A stretch of DNA of 64,000 bases from an uncultured Flavobacteriaceae bacterium (lineage in GTDB: Bacteria > Bacteroidota > Bacteroidia > Flavobacteriales > Flavobacteriaceae). The notes beneath the pieces were generated by a model, which searched no databases, was not told the DNA's origin, and saw only the letters and a list, made by a program, of their open reading frames with translations. Shown here piece by piece: positions 57,905 to 64,000 of this stretch (positions are counted from its first letter, which is position 1; every line of letters begins with the position of its first letter). The stretch lies in NCBI GenBank assembly GCA_943842245.1, contig CALTAJ010000001.1, positions 434,001 through 498,000 of the forward strand, given 5' to 3'. The position numbers and the translations under genes are program-made.

Positions 57905-58165
57905 TTACAGAGCTAATATTTTATTAGTAAGACTTTCATTTCTTTTGAGCTTGAGTTTTTTTCTTATACTAGAGCAAGCATTAAAGTATGTGCTATTAGA
58001 AATTTCCAATTGGCTTTGTATTTGTTTTGAATCATAGTTCAATCTTAAATACATGCTAATTTTAATTTCTCTAGGAGTCAAATTAGACGCTGACTTACAC
58101 AATTTGCTTGTAAAAGAGGGATAAGCTTTTGCAAATTCAAGTTCAAATGATAAATTAGTTTGCAT
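57905..58165 (-). CDS. Small stand-alone LuxR-type HTH protein
   Basis: An 86-aa protein that aligns over its length with the last about 80 residues of the 561-aa regulator at 58300: FAKAYPSFTSKL against FIEVYPDFYNKL, SNLTPREIKISMYLRLN against ASLSQTDLRLASYIKMN, SSIRKKLKL against YRLSKKLNL. So it is a DNA-binding module without sensor. It is the first gene of the adhesin unit and has a direct-repeat site and promoter upstream. Probable regulator of the adhesin or modulator of the large regulator. Confidence 0.7.
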   Translation of the reverse strand: MQTNLSFELEFAKAYPSFTSKLCKSASNLTPREIKISMYLRLNYDSKQIQSQLEISNSTYFNACSSIRKKLKLKRNESLTNKILAL

Positions 58166-58186
58166 TATTTTATTTTAAGCACATCA

Positions 58187-58238
58187 TAAATTTATACTAT
58201 AAATAATTACAGAACAAGCATGCAGTAGAAATGCAGTA
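58187..58238 (-). promoter_or_regulatory. Promoter and direct-repeat operator of the adhesin operon
   Basis: Minus strand TACTGCAT-TTC-TACTGCAT (58238-58220), two copies of ACTGCA at an 11-bp period. It is followed at once by TTG (58217-58215), a 20-bp spacer and TAAATTTA (58194-58187), a near match to the -7 box. The repeat is 56 bp before the ATG of the 86-aa gene. Its place just upstream of -33 fits an activator site. Confidence 0.6.
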
Positions 58239-58299
58239 TTGCTGTCTAGATCGTGGAAATACAATAAGTTTATTGACTTATCAAGTATTTTATAAGTAA

Positions 58300-59985
58300 T
58301 TAAATACTAAGTAAAAAGGAATTTAAGTTTTGGTCTTTTCCAAGGTTAAGCTTTTTAGATAGCCTGTATCGTTGGCTTTCAACTGTTCGTAAGGATATTC
58401 CAGAGATGGATGCAATTTCGTTAATTGTGTGGTTCATTTTGATATACGAAGCGAGTCTTAAATCGGTTTGTGATAAGCTCGCAAAAGCATTTAGTTTATT
58501 ATAAAAATCAGGATAAACTTCAATAAACATTTTATCAAAATCACTGTAAGCATTTTCTGATCTAATGACTAAATCTAATTCTTTAGATAAGCGATTAATC
58601 GATACTTCGCTATCAACTTTTCGAGAATCCACTTCCTTCTGAATTTTTTTCAAATAATCATTTCTTTGAATGATGAAATTGGTTTTGCTCATCAATTCTC
58701 TATTTTTTTCTTCTAGTTTAAATGAGATGGCTTTTTTCTCAATCTCTAATCGGCTTCCTTTTTCTTTTTGTAAATTAAAATTAATTCGAATTGTAATCAA
58801 GGAGTAAAATAGAATCAAAGAACAAATAATTAAAATATATAGATAAGTGTTATATTTAATTTTACTTTCATTTATTTCTCTCGCAGTATTGGCTAATTGA
58901 ATCTGTGTCTCAAAAGTATTTAATGTTTTAAAAAGTTTAGAATTAGATGGTCCTGAAGAAATTAAAATTAATGAGTCTTTTATGTTTAAAAGCTTCGAAT
59001 CTTGCCCTTTATACTTGTAAATTTTTTCTAATACTTTGAAATTGTATTTTTTCTCAGTATCGTTCAAATTTTGAATTTTAAGATTTTCGTTAGCGACTTG
59101 CTCAGCCTCTTTAAAATTATCTAATCCTAGATAACATTCTGCTATTCTTGACCCTAAAGCATGAATCTCAGATGGGAATGCCTTTAAAATTTCTTTTGCC
59201 TTGAAAAGATAGGTAAGTGCCAAGTCATATTTTTTCACAGATTGGCTATAGGCACCGTAAACCAGTTGAACATAACCCCAATTTCTAATCAATAGGGAAT
59301 TGTCTTGCTTCTCATCAGCTGTTTGATAGACGCTTTCAGCTTCTTTTAATTTATTTTGAGCTGCTAATTCATCTCCTTGTAATAATTTGACACTTATAAG
59401 TTGCGATAAAGAGTATAATATGTCTTCCTTCTTATCTTTTTCAAGCCTTCTTTGGTAAATTTGATAATAAATTTCTTCGGCTTTTTTATAGTTCCCTTTC
59501 CTTTCTTCAATCAATCCAAGGTTTGAATTGGCAGTGTTTAGACCATAAAATTTAGCATTTTCGTCTCCTATCTTTTCAAATAAACTCAGGGCCTGTTGAT
59601 ATTTTTCAGCAGCTTTTTTGTAATCTCTATTTTTAAAATAAATGCTACCAATATTGAGAATTGCCCAGGGTGGTTGATCTATATTTGGAAAGTTTTTATC
59701 ACTTTTTGGAAGCGTAGAATAAATTTGAACTGAATTATTTAGATAGTTTAATGCACTTGCATACAACCCCATTTCAATGAGGATTTCTCCTAAAAGTGCA
59801 TACGTATTTTGTTTTTCTGAATCTGGCTGACTATTTGCTGTAAGCTTATCATATTCAAGTCCGTATTCAACAGCTAGACTTGGATTTGAGGTTTTGTATT
59901 TTAAAATAGAGTCTCTTAATTGCTTTCTGTTTTGAGCAAAAGCAAAGCAGGTTATTAATAATAAAAAAAGATAGATTCTAAACAT
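58300..59985 (-). CDS. Membrane-bound TPR regulator with C-terminal LuxR-type HTH
   Basis: A 561-aa protein. Signal peptide (YLFLLLITCFAFAQ), then TPR-type helical repeats at about 30-330 (NLGLIEERKGNYKKAEEIYY, ILNIGSIYFKNRDYKKAAEKY). A single membrane helix lies near 377-398, a coiled coil at about 400-455 and a HTH at about 485-561 (INEIASISGISLRTVESQRYRLSKKL). The layout lets an outer TPR sensor signal to an inner DNA-binding domain without a kinase, a type common in Bacteroidetes. It sits just upstream of the adhesin unit on the same strand with 134 bp between. Confidence 0.82.
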   Translation of the reverse strand: MFRIYLFLLLITCFAFAQNRKQLRDSILKYKTSNPSLAVEYGLEYDKLTANSQPDSEKQNTYALLGEILIEMGLYASALNYLNNSVQIYSTLPKSDKNFPNIDQPPWAILNIGSIYFKNRDYKKAAEKYQQALSLFEKIGDENAKFYGLNTANSNLGLIEERKGNYKKAEEIYYQIYQRRLEKDKKEDILYSLSQLISVKLLQGDELAAQNKLKEAESVYQTADEKQDNSLLIRNWGYVQLVYGAYSQSVKKYDLALTYLFKAKEILKAFPSEIHALGSRIAECYLGLDNFKEAEQVANENLKIQNLNDTEKKYNFKVLEKIYKYKGQDSKLLNIKDSLILISSGPSNSKLFKTLNTFETQIQLANTAREINESKIKYNTYLYILIICSLILFYSLITIRINFNLQKEKGSRLEIEKKAISFKLEEKNRELMSKTNFIIQRNDYLKKIQKEVDSRKVDSEVSINRLSKELDLVIRSENAYSDFDKMFIEVYPDFYNKLNAFASLSQTDLRLASYIKMNHTINEIASISGISLRTVESQRYRLSKKLNLGKDQNLNSFLLSI

Positions 59986-59989
59986 TAGA

Positions 59990-60070
59990 CTATTTTTTCA
60001 AATATAAAAATAGAACAATAGCCAAACAAACAACAAAGATGATTTGAAGAACCTCTTTAAGATTCAACAC
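59990..60070 (-). CDS. Possible 26-aa membrane peptide
   Basis: From GTG 60070 (or TTG 60067) to TAG at 59990, 4 bp before the regulator ATG. The peptide has one strong hydrophobic helix (LQIIFVVCLAIVLFLYL) capped by KK. It overlaps the end of the 47-aa ORF by 14 bp. No homologue known to me; could be a small membrane partner of the regulator. Confidence 0.35.
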   Translation of the reverse strand: MLNLKEVLQIIFVVCLAIVLFLYLKK

Positions 60071-60200
60071 TAGCTTTTTTATTCTTGAAGTATCTTTTTT
60101 TTAGTTCTAAAAATTCCTGCTTAGAAATTTTTTTCCCATCTATACACATGTATCTAATTCCTACAGGAAAATCAGAATAAAATAAATGTTCTAAACTCAT
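60057..60200 (-). CDS. Possible 47-aa small protein, first gene of the regulator unit
   Basis: ATG 60200 to TAA 60057. The peptide (MSLEHLFYSDFPVGIRYMCI to NKKASVES) has a lysine-rich helical second half (KISKQEFLELKKRYF) and ordinary amino-acid use. A direct-repeat ACTGCA site lies 58 bp before its ATG, matching the 56 bp at the adhesin unit, which supports a real gene start. Function unknown. Confidence 0.5.
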   Translation of the reverse strand: MSLEHLFYSDFPVGIRYMCIDGKKISKQEFLELKKRYFKNKKASVES

Positions 60201-60511
60201 TAATTTGTTTTTGTTTTAAAATTATAAAATCTGATTTTACAAACACCTTCTTTAGTTACTGCAAAAACACTGCATATAAAAAAACCTGAAGGCAGTTCTC
60301 AGTTTCAATCTGAGTAAGATTATCTTTTGTTATGTTTTCATTTTTTGTAGTTTTAATTATTAGCCAATGAATTTTTATCTGACAACCAACAAAATTGTAT
60401 TTAGTCCAGAAAAATTTGTTCATAATCAGTAACAATAATGATATGGCCAATGATTTAGTTCACAAAGAATACAGAAAGGGCTGGACCCTTTAAAATTTTT
60501 AAAATATAACT
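60201..60511. other. Intergenic region with two regulatory-looking elements and a hairpin
   Basis: It contains ACTGCA-N5-ACTGCA at 60258-60274 (plus strand), a 15-base palindrome TAAAATCTGATTTTA at 60225-60239 between that site and the 47-aa ORF, and a hairpin AAAGGG/CCCTTT at 60475-60491 just before the hexulose-phosphate-synthase-like gene. A 64-codon minus-strand frame at 60256-60450 looks non-coding. No clear TAnnTTTG promoter was found for either flanking unit. Confidence 0.5.
60258..60274. promoter_or_regulatory. Direct-repeat operator ACTGCA-N5-ACTGCA before the regulator unit
   Basis: Plus strand ACTGCA at 60258-60263 and 60269-60274, period 11 bp. It is the same motif as at 58221-58237 but in opposite orientation relative to transcription, 58 bp before the ATG of the 47-aa ORF. 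Confidence 0.55.
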
Positions 60512-61216
60512 ATGAAGCCTTTAGTTCAAATATCTCTTGATCTGACAAATATTGATGAAGCGTTGGAAACAGCTGCTATGGCAATGCGTGCAGGTGTCGA
60601 TTGGCTTGAAGCTGGAACACCATTAATTCTTGCCGAAGGGCTTCATGGAGTTAGAAAACTTAGAGAATCATTCCCTAAAACTCCAATTGTAGCAGATTTA
60701 AAAACAATGGATGGTGGTTATCTCGAAGCTGAGATGATGGCAAAAGCAGGTGCAACTCATGTTGTGGTTATGGCTAGAGCTCATAAAGAAACAATAAAAT
60801 GTGTCGTTCAGGCTGGAAAAGACTTTGGAATCAAAGTTATGGGAGACAATATGATAAGTGAAAACATGATTGATGGAGCAAAATTTCTTGAAGACCTTGG
60901 ATGTGATTTTATAATTCATCATATTGGCTACGACGAAAGAAGGGGTATAAAAGCCTCTGGAATGGAAATGCCAAGTCCATTAGATGAATTATCTGAAATT
61001 GTAAAGGCAGTAGATGTTCCCGTTCAGGCTGTAGGAGGACTTTCTTTAGAACAAGCCGTAAAATGCCCCCAGTATGGTGCGCCCTTAGTTGTCCTTGGTG
61101 CTCCCCTCGTAATCGATGCTGATTCATTTAAAACTGCAGATGGAAATCTAGAATCATCTCTAAAAAAAATATGTATTGCAATACATTCTCAAACCGTATT
61201 AACAGATAAGAATTAA
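60512..61216 (+). CDS. 3-hexulose-6-phosphate synthase / 3-keto-gulonate-6-phosphate decarboxylase-like enzyme
   Basis: A 234-aa TIM-barrel protein of the OMP-decarboxylase suprafamily. Substrate/metal motif VADLKTMDGGYLEAEMM (DxKxxDxG) is closest to HPS; DWLEAGTPLI, DFIIHHIGYDERRG and VQAVGGLS complete the phosphate-binding pattern. It would catalyse aldol cleavage or condensation, or decarboxylation, of a keto-sugar phosphate. It is first of four linked genes; its TAA overlaps the next ATG by one base. True substrate unresolved. Confidence 0.78.
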   Translation: MKPLVQISLDLTNIDEALETAAMAMRAGVDWLEAGTPLILAEGLHGVRKLRESFPKTPIVADLKTMDGGYLEAEMMAKAGATHVVVMARAHKETIKCVVQAGKDFGIKVMGDNMISENMIDGAKFLEDLGCDFIIHHIGYDERRGIKASGMEMPSPLDELSEIVKAVDVPVQAVGGLSLEQAVKCPQYGAPLVVLGAPLVIDADSFKTADGNLESSLKKICIAIHSQTVLTDKN

Positions 61217-62253
61217 TGTCTTTACCAAATAAAATTCCCGGAGTTGTAAACTATTCTGAAGAAAAAGGCTCAGTCGAATTAAGAGAAATAGATCTTCCAA
61301 AAATTGGTGGAAATGATGTACTGCTTCAAGTTGAAAATGTAGGTGTATGTGGTTCAGATCTTCATCAATGGACTTCAGATCATAGCTGGAAGGTAAATTA
61401 TCCTGTTGTTCTGGGTCATGAATTTGGAGGTGTTATTGTTCAGCTAGGAAAAAATGTAAATGGCTTCAAAATTGGAGACCGTGTTGTAAGTGAGACTGCA
61501 GCAGTGATTGACAGTCAAAATCCGATGAGTAAAATCGGTCTATATAATCTTGACCCAACAAGGAAAGGTTTTGGTTATGGAGTAAATGGTGCAATGACAA
61601 AATATGTAAGTACACCAGCAAGGTGTCTTCATCATATTCCTGATAGTCTTTCATTTGAAGAGGCTTGTTTAACAGAGCCGTGTTGTGTTGCTTACAATGC
61701 AATTGTAGGGAATTCTAATGTTAAACCTGGTGATAGAGTTTTAGTTATAGGGCCTGGTACAATTGGAATTCTGTGTGCTGTAATTTCTAAAATTTGTGGA
61801 GCTGAAGTTGCTATTTTAGGACTTGAAAATGACAAGAATAGACTTTTAAAGGCTGACAATTATAATATAAAAACAATTATAAATGACGGTTCAAAATGGG
61901 CAAAAGAGAAAGATGGCCTAGGAGTTGATCTTGTAGTTGACGCTGCGGGTGTTAGTGACACACTTTTGATTGCAATGGATTTAGTTCGCCCTAATGGTCA
62001 AATTACTAAAGTGGGTTGGGGGCCGAAACCACTGGGGTTTTCTTTGGATAAAATTGTACAAAAAAATATTCGCCTGCAAGGAAGCTTCAGTCATAATTGG
62101 CCTATATGGGAGAAGGTTATTGAACTTCTTTCTAATGGCACCTTGGATGTTAAACCTATAATTGGAGGAGTTTGGCCAATTAACGACTGGGAAAAAGCAT
62201 TTAAAGAAATGCACTCTGGTAAAATTATAAAGAGTGTTTTAAAACCAGTTTAA
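61216..62253 (+). CDS. Zinc-type MDR dehydrogenase (sorbitol/threonine dehydrogenase-like)
   Basis: A 345-aa medium-chain dehydrogenase. Catalytic zinc ligands appear in VGVCGSDLHQW and VLGHEFGG, and Rossmann motif VIGPGTIGIL near residue 175. The lobe that normally carries four structural-zinc cysteines (after SETAAV) has none here, only IDSQNPMSKIGLYNLDPTRK, so the structural zinc is probably lost. It probably oxidises a sugar or polyol hydroxyl within this catabolic operon. The next gene starts 1 bp after its stop. Confidence 0.85.
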   Translation: MSLPNKIPGVVNYSEEKGSVELREIDLPKIGGNDVLLQVENVGVCGSDLHQWTSDHSWKVNYPVVLGHEFGGVIVQLGKNVNGFKIGDRVVSETAAVIDSQNPMSKIGLYNLDPTRKGFGYGVNGAMTKYVSTPARCLHHIPDSLSFEEACLTEPCCVAYNAIVGNSNVKPGDRVLVIGPGTIGILCAVISKICGAEVAILGLENDKNRLLKADNYNIKTIINDGSKWAKEKDGLGVDLVVDAAGVSDTLLIAMDLVRPNGQITKVGWGPKPLGFSLDKIVQKNIRLQGSFSHNWPIWEKVIELLSNGTLDVKPIIGGVWPINDWEKAFKEMHSGKIIKSVLKPV

Positions 62254-62254
62254 A

Positions 62255-63049
62255 GTGAGACTCAAAGACAAAGTAATATTAGTAACAGGAAGTACAATGG
62301 GAATTGGTAAGGCAATTGCTAAAAGAGTTGTAGCTGAAGGAGCAAAAGTAGTTATTCATGGTTTAGAACAAGAATTAGCTTTAGAGCTTCAAAACGAACT
62401 TGGAAAAAAAAATAGTGTCATTCACATAGAAGATCTTTCTATTAAAGGGTGTACTGATCGTTTAGTTTCCATAGCTATAAAAACCTGGAATAAAATTGAT
62501 GCTATTGTAAATAATGCTGCACTGGTTATAAGTTCAAATATTAAAAATACAGACGATAAACTTTTAGAGGATGTATTTAAAATAAATACTATGGCCCCTT
62601 TTCTTCTAATAAAATCTGCCTTACCACATTTGACAAAATCCAAGGGAGCTGTTTTAAATATCGGTTCTGTTAACGCTTGGAGTGGAGAACCAAATTTGTT
62701 GGCCTATAGTATGTCAAAAGGAGCACTAATGACAATGACAAGAAATTTAGGTGATAGTCTTCATAGAGACAATGGAGTGAGAGTAAACCAGATCAATCCT
62801 GGCTGGGTGTTAACTGAAAAAGAAATAGATCGTAAAAAAGAACATGGCTTAAAAGATGATTGGTACGAAGATTTACCCAATATTTTTGCTCCCTCAGGAA
62901 AAATTATTTCTCCAGATGCGATAGCTTCGTCAGCATTATACTGGCTTTCAGATGAAAGTGGACCAGTTAGTGGACAAGTTGTAGATATTGAACAATATCC
63001 TGTTATTGGAAGAAATATTTCTAAGGATTCTTCTAATATTCCTCATTAA
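62255..63049 (+). CDS. Short-chain dehydrogenase/reductase
   Basis: A 264-aa SDR. Cofactor motif VTGSTMGIGKAIAKR at the N-terminus, NNAA, catalytic Ser in LNIGSVNAW and YSMSK (Tyr/Lys). PGWVLTEKE follows as expected for classical SDRs. It starts with GTG 1 bp after the MDR stop, so it is tightly coupled. With the MDR enzyme it could carry out an oxidation/reduction that inverts a hydroxyl. Substrate unknown. Confidence 0.9.
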   Translation: MRLKDKVILVTGSTMGIGKAIAKRVVAEGAKVVIHGLEQELALELQNELGKKNSVIHIEDLSIKGCTDRLVSIAIKTWNKIDAIVNNAALVISSNIKNTDDKLLEDVFKINTMAPFLLIKSALPHLTKSKGAVLNIGSVNAWSGEPNLLAYSMSKGALMTMTRNLGDSLHRDNGVRVNQINPGWVLTEKEIDRKKEHGLKDDWYEDLPNIFAPSGKIISPDAIASSALYWLSDESGPVSGQVVDIEQYPVIGRNISKDSSNIPH

Positions 63050-63084
63050 GCCAAAAATAGTTTAAACTTTTAATTTTAATTAAT

Positions 63085-63969
63085 ATGCCAAAATTAGCTG
63101 TATTCCCAAAAGCTTATATGAAAGCACTTTGTAAGGACGGTACCATGAAAATTTCTGAATGGATAGCAATGGCTTCGAAACTTGAGGTTGCAGGTTTAGA
63201 ATGGTATGCTGGTTTTATTGAAATGAAAGACCAAAAAAAATGGCCTGAGTTTAAAAAAATGGTTGCAGACACTGGTAAAGAAATACCGATGATGTGCTGT
63301 TCACCAGATTTCACTCATCCGGACAAAAAATTTAGAATAAACCAGGTTGAGAAACAAAAGAAATGGATCGATATGATTACTATTCTGGGAGGTAAATATT
63401 GCAGAGTCCTGTCTGGTCAAAAACGGCCAGATTTGTCATTAGATGAGGGAATAAAATTTGCTTCAGATTCAATAAATGAATGTTTACCATATGCTAAGAG
63501 TAATGGAATTACATTGATTTTGGAAAATCATTATAAGGATGATTTTTGGGAGTATCCTGAATTTGCCCAAAAAAAAGATGTTTTTAAACTTCTTGTAGAA
63601 AGCATCAACCACCCAAATTTTGGTGTGAATTTTGATCCAAGTAATGCTTTTTTAGCAGGAGAAGATCCTCTTGATCTACTATATGAAATATCTGACAGGA
63701 TAGTAACCATGCACGCTAGTGATAGATATTTAAAATATGGAACTATTGATGATTTAAGAGACAGTGAGACTGGTGTAGTTGGATATGCTAAAATGCTAAG
63801 CCATGGAGAAGTAGGAAAAGGCATGAATAATTATGACTTAATTTTTAAAGAACTCAAAAGAGTAGATTTTGATAGTTGGATTAGTATTGAGGACGGTGTT
63901 GATGGATTTGATCAACTTGAGAGGAGCGTTAACTTTGTAAATAAAAAGATCTTAGAATATTGGAAGTAA
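63085..63969 (+). CDS. Sugar phosphate isomerase/epimerase-like TIM barrel protein
   Basis: A 294-aa xylose-isomerase-like barrel. Metal-binding residues are likely the Glu in TLILENHYKDD, the Asp in GVNFDPSNAF, the His in VTMHASDRY and the Glu in SWISIEDGVDG. Members isomerise or epimerise keto-sugars or act as dehydratases. It is the last gene in the window, 35 bp after the SDR; the operon may continue. Confidence 0.82.
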   Translation: MPKLAVFPKAYMKALCKDGTMKISEWIAMASKLEVAGLEWYAGFIEMKDQKKWPEFKKMVADTGKEIPMMCCSPDFTHPDKKFRINQVEKQKKWIDMITILGGKYCRVLSGQKRPDLSLDEGIKFASDSINECLPYAKSNGITLILENHYKDDFWEYPEFAQKKDVFKLLVESINHPNFGVNFDPSNAFLAGEDPLDLLYEISDRIVTMHASDRYLKYGTIDDLRDSETGVVGYAKMLSHGEVGKGMNNYDLIFKELKRVDFDSWISIEDGVDGFDQLERSVNFVNKKILEYWK

Positions 63970-64000
63970 GAAAATCCATATTTATATTTAAATAGTATCC

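Noticed and set aside
60256-60450. Minus-strand ORF of 64 codons
   Set aside because: Composition looks like translated AT-rich intergenic DNA, and it overlaps the direct-repeat site; no motif.
1-64000. tRNA, rRNA, insertion sequences, prophage or integrative elements
   Set aside because: I looked through the intergenic stretches and saw no cloverleaf-like sequence ending in a T-loop, no transposase or integrase motifs and no flanking terminal repeats.

Overview
The window reads as chromosome of a marine-type flavobacterium (Bacteroidetes, probably Flavobacteriaceae). The evidence is low GC, many TAnnTTTG promoter boxes with no Shine-Dalgarno sequences, a Na+-NQR operon, a K+-dependent pyrophosphatase, a type IX secretion (T9SS) plug protein, GldA, a PorP/SprF protein and a gliding-motility C-terminal domain. 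I see no rRNA, tRNA, transposase, integrase, phage gene or CRISPR array.

Positions 1-32,000 are mostly housekeeping. They hold nqrABCDE plus partial nqrF (minus strand), a T9SS plug protein, apaG, pruA, rsmG, a fatty-acid desaturase, an aspartate aminotransferase and tsaC/sua5. Next comes an aromatic amino-acid operon (pheA, aminotransferase, tyrA, DAHP synthase-chorismate mutase) behind a phenylalanine/tyrosine-rich leader peptide and attenuator. A methionine/SAM operon (metK-metY-metX-osmC) sits behind a SAM-II-type riboswitch. The block continues with an EamA transporter, gldA, a deoxynucleoside kinase, hppA, pdhB, a bifunctional nuclease, thyA, folA and fabD.

Positions 32,000-44,000 carry a small surface-polysaccharide group (DegT aminotransferase, glycosyltransferase, Stealth phosphotransferase), an alkaline phosphatase, a CotH-like secreted protein, two paralogous bestrophin-like membrane proteins, a DUF885 peptidase-like lipoprotein overlapping a sodium:solute symporter, a RidA-like lipoprotein and two unrecognised proteins.

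Positions 44,000-60,500 form the accessory and most interesting locus. A 12.6-kb coding region encodes a giant secreted adhesin: signal peptide, Ig-like repeats, two BspA-type repeat blocks, a permuted C-type lectin module, about 3.7 kb of Asp-rich TSP3 repeats and a T9SS type-B sorting domain. A PorP/SprF gene follows directly, giving a SprB-SprF-like pair. About 0.9 kb in the middle of the adhesin gene holds eight reading-frame changes while the flanking 7.1 and 4.8 kb are open. Upstream lie a TPR/transmembrane/LuxR-type regulator and two small proteins carrying pieces of the same helix-turn-helix module. A direct repeat, ACTGCA-N5-ACTGCA, occurs at almost the same distance before the first gene of the regulator unit and the first gene of the adhesin unit. 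I infer a self-contained, co-regulated adhesin system.

Positions 60,500-64,000 begin a catabolic operon (HPS/KGPDC-like aldolase or decarboxylase, MDR dehydrogenase, SDR dehydrogenase, TIM-barrel isomerase/epimerase) that probably continues beyond the window.
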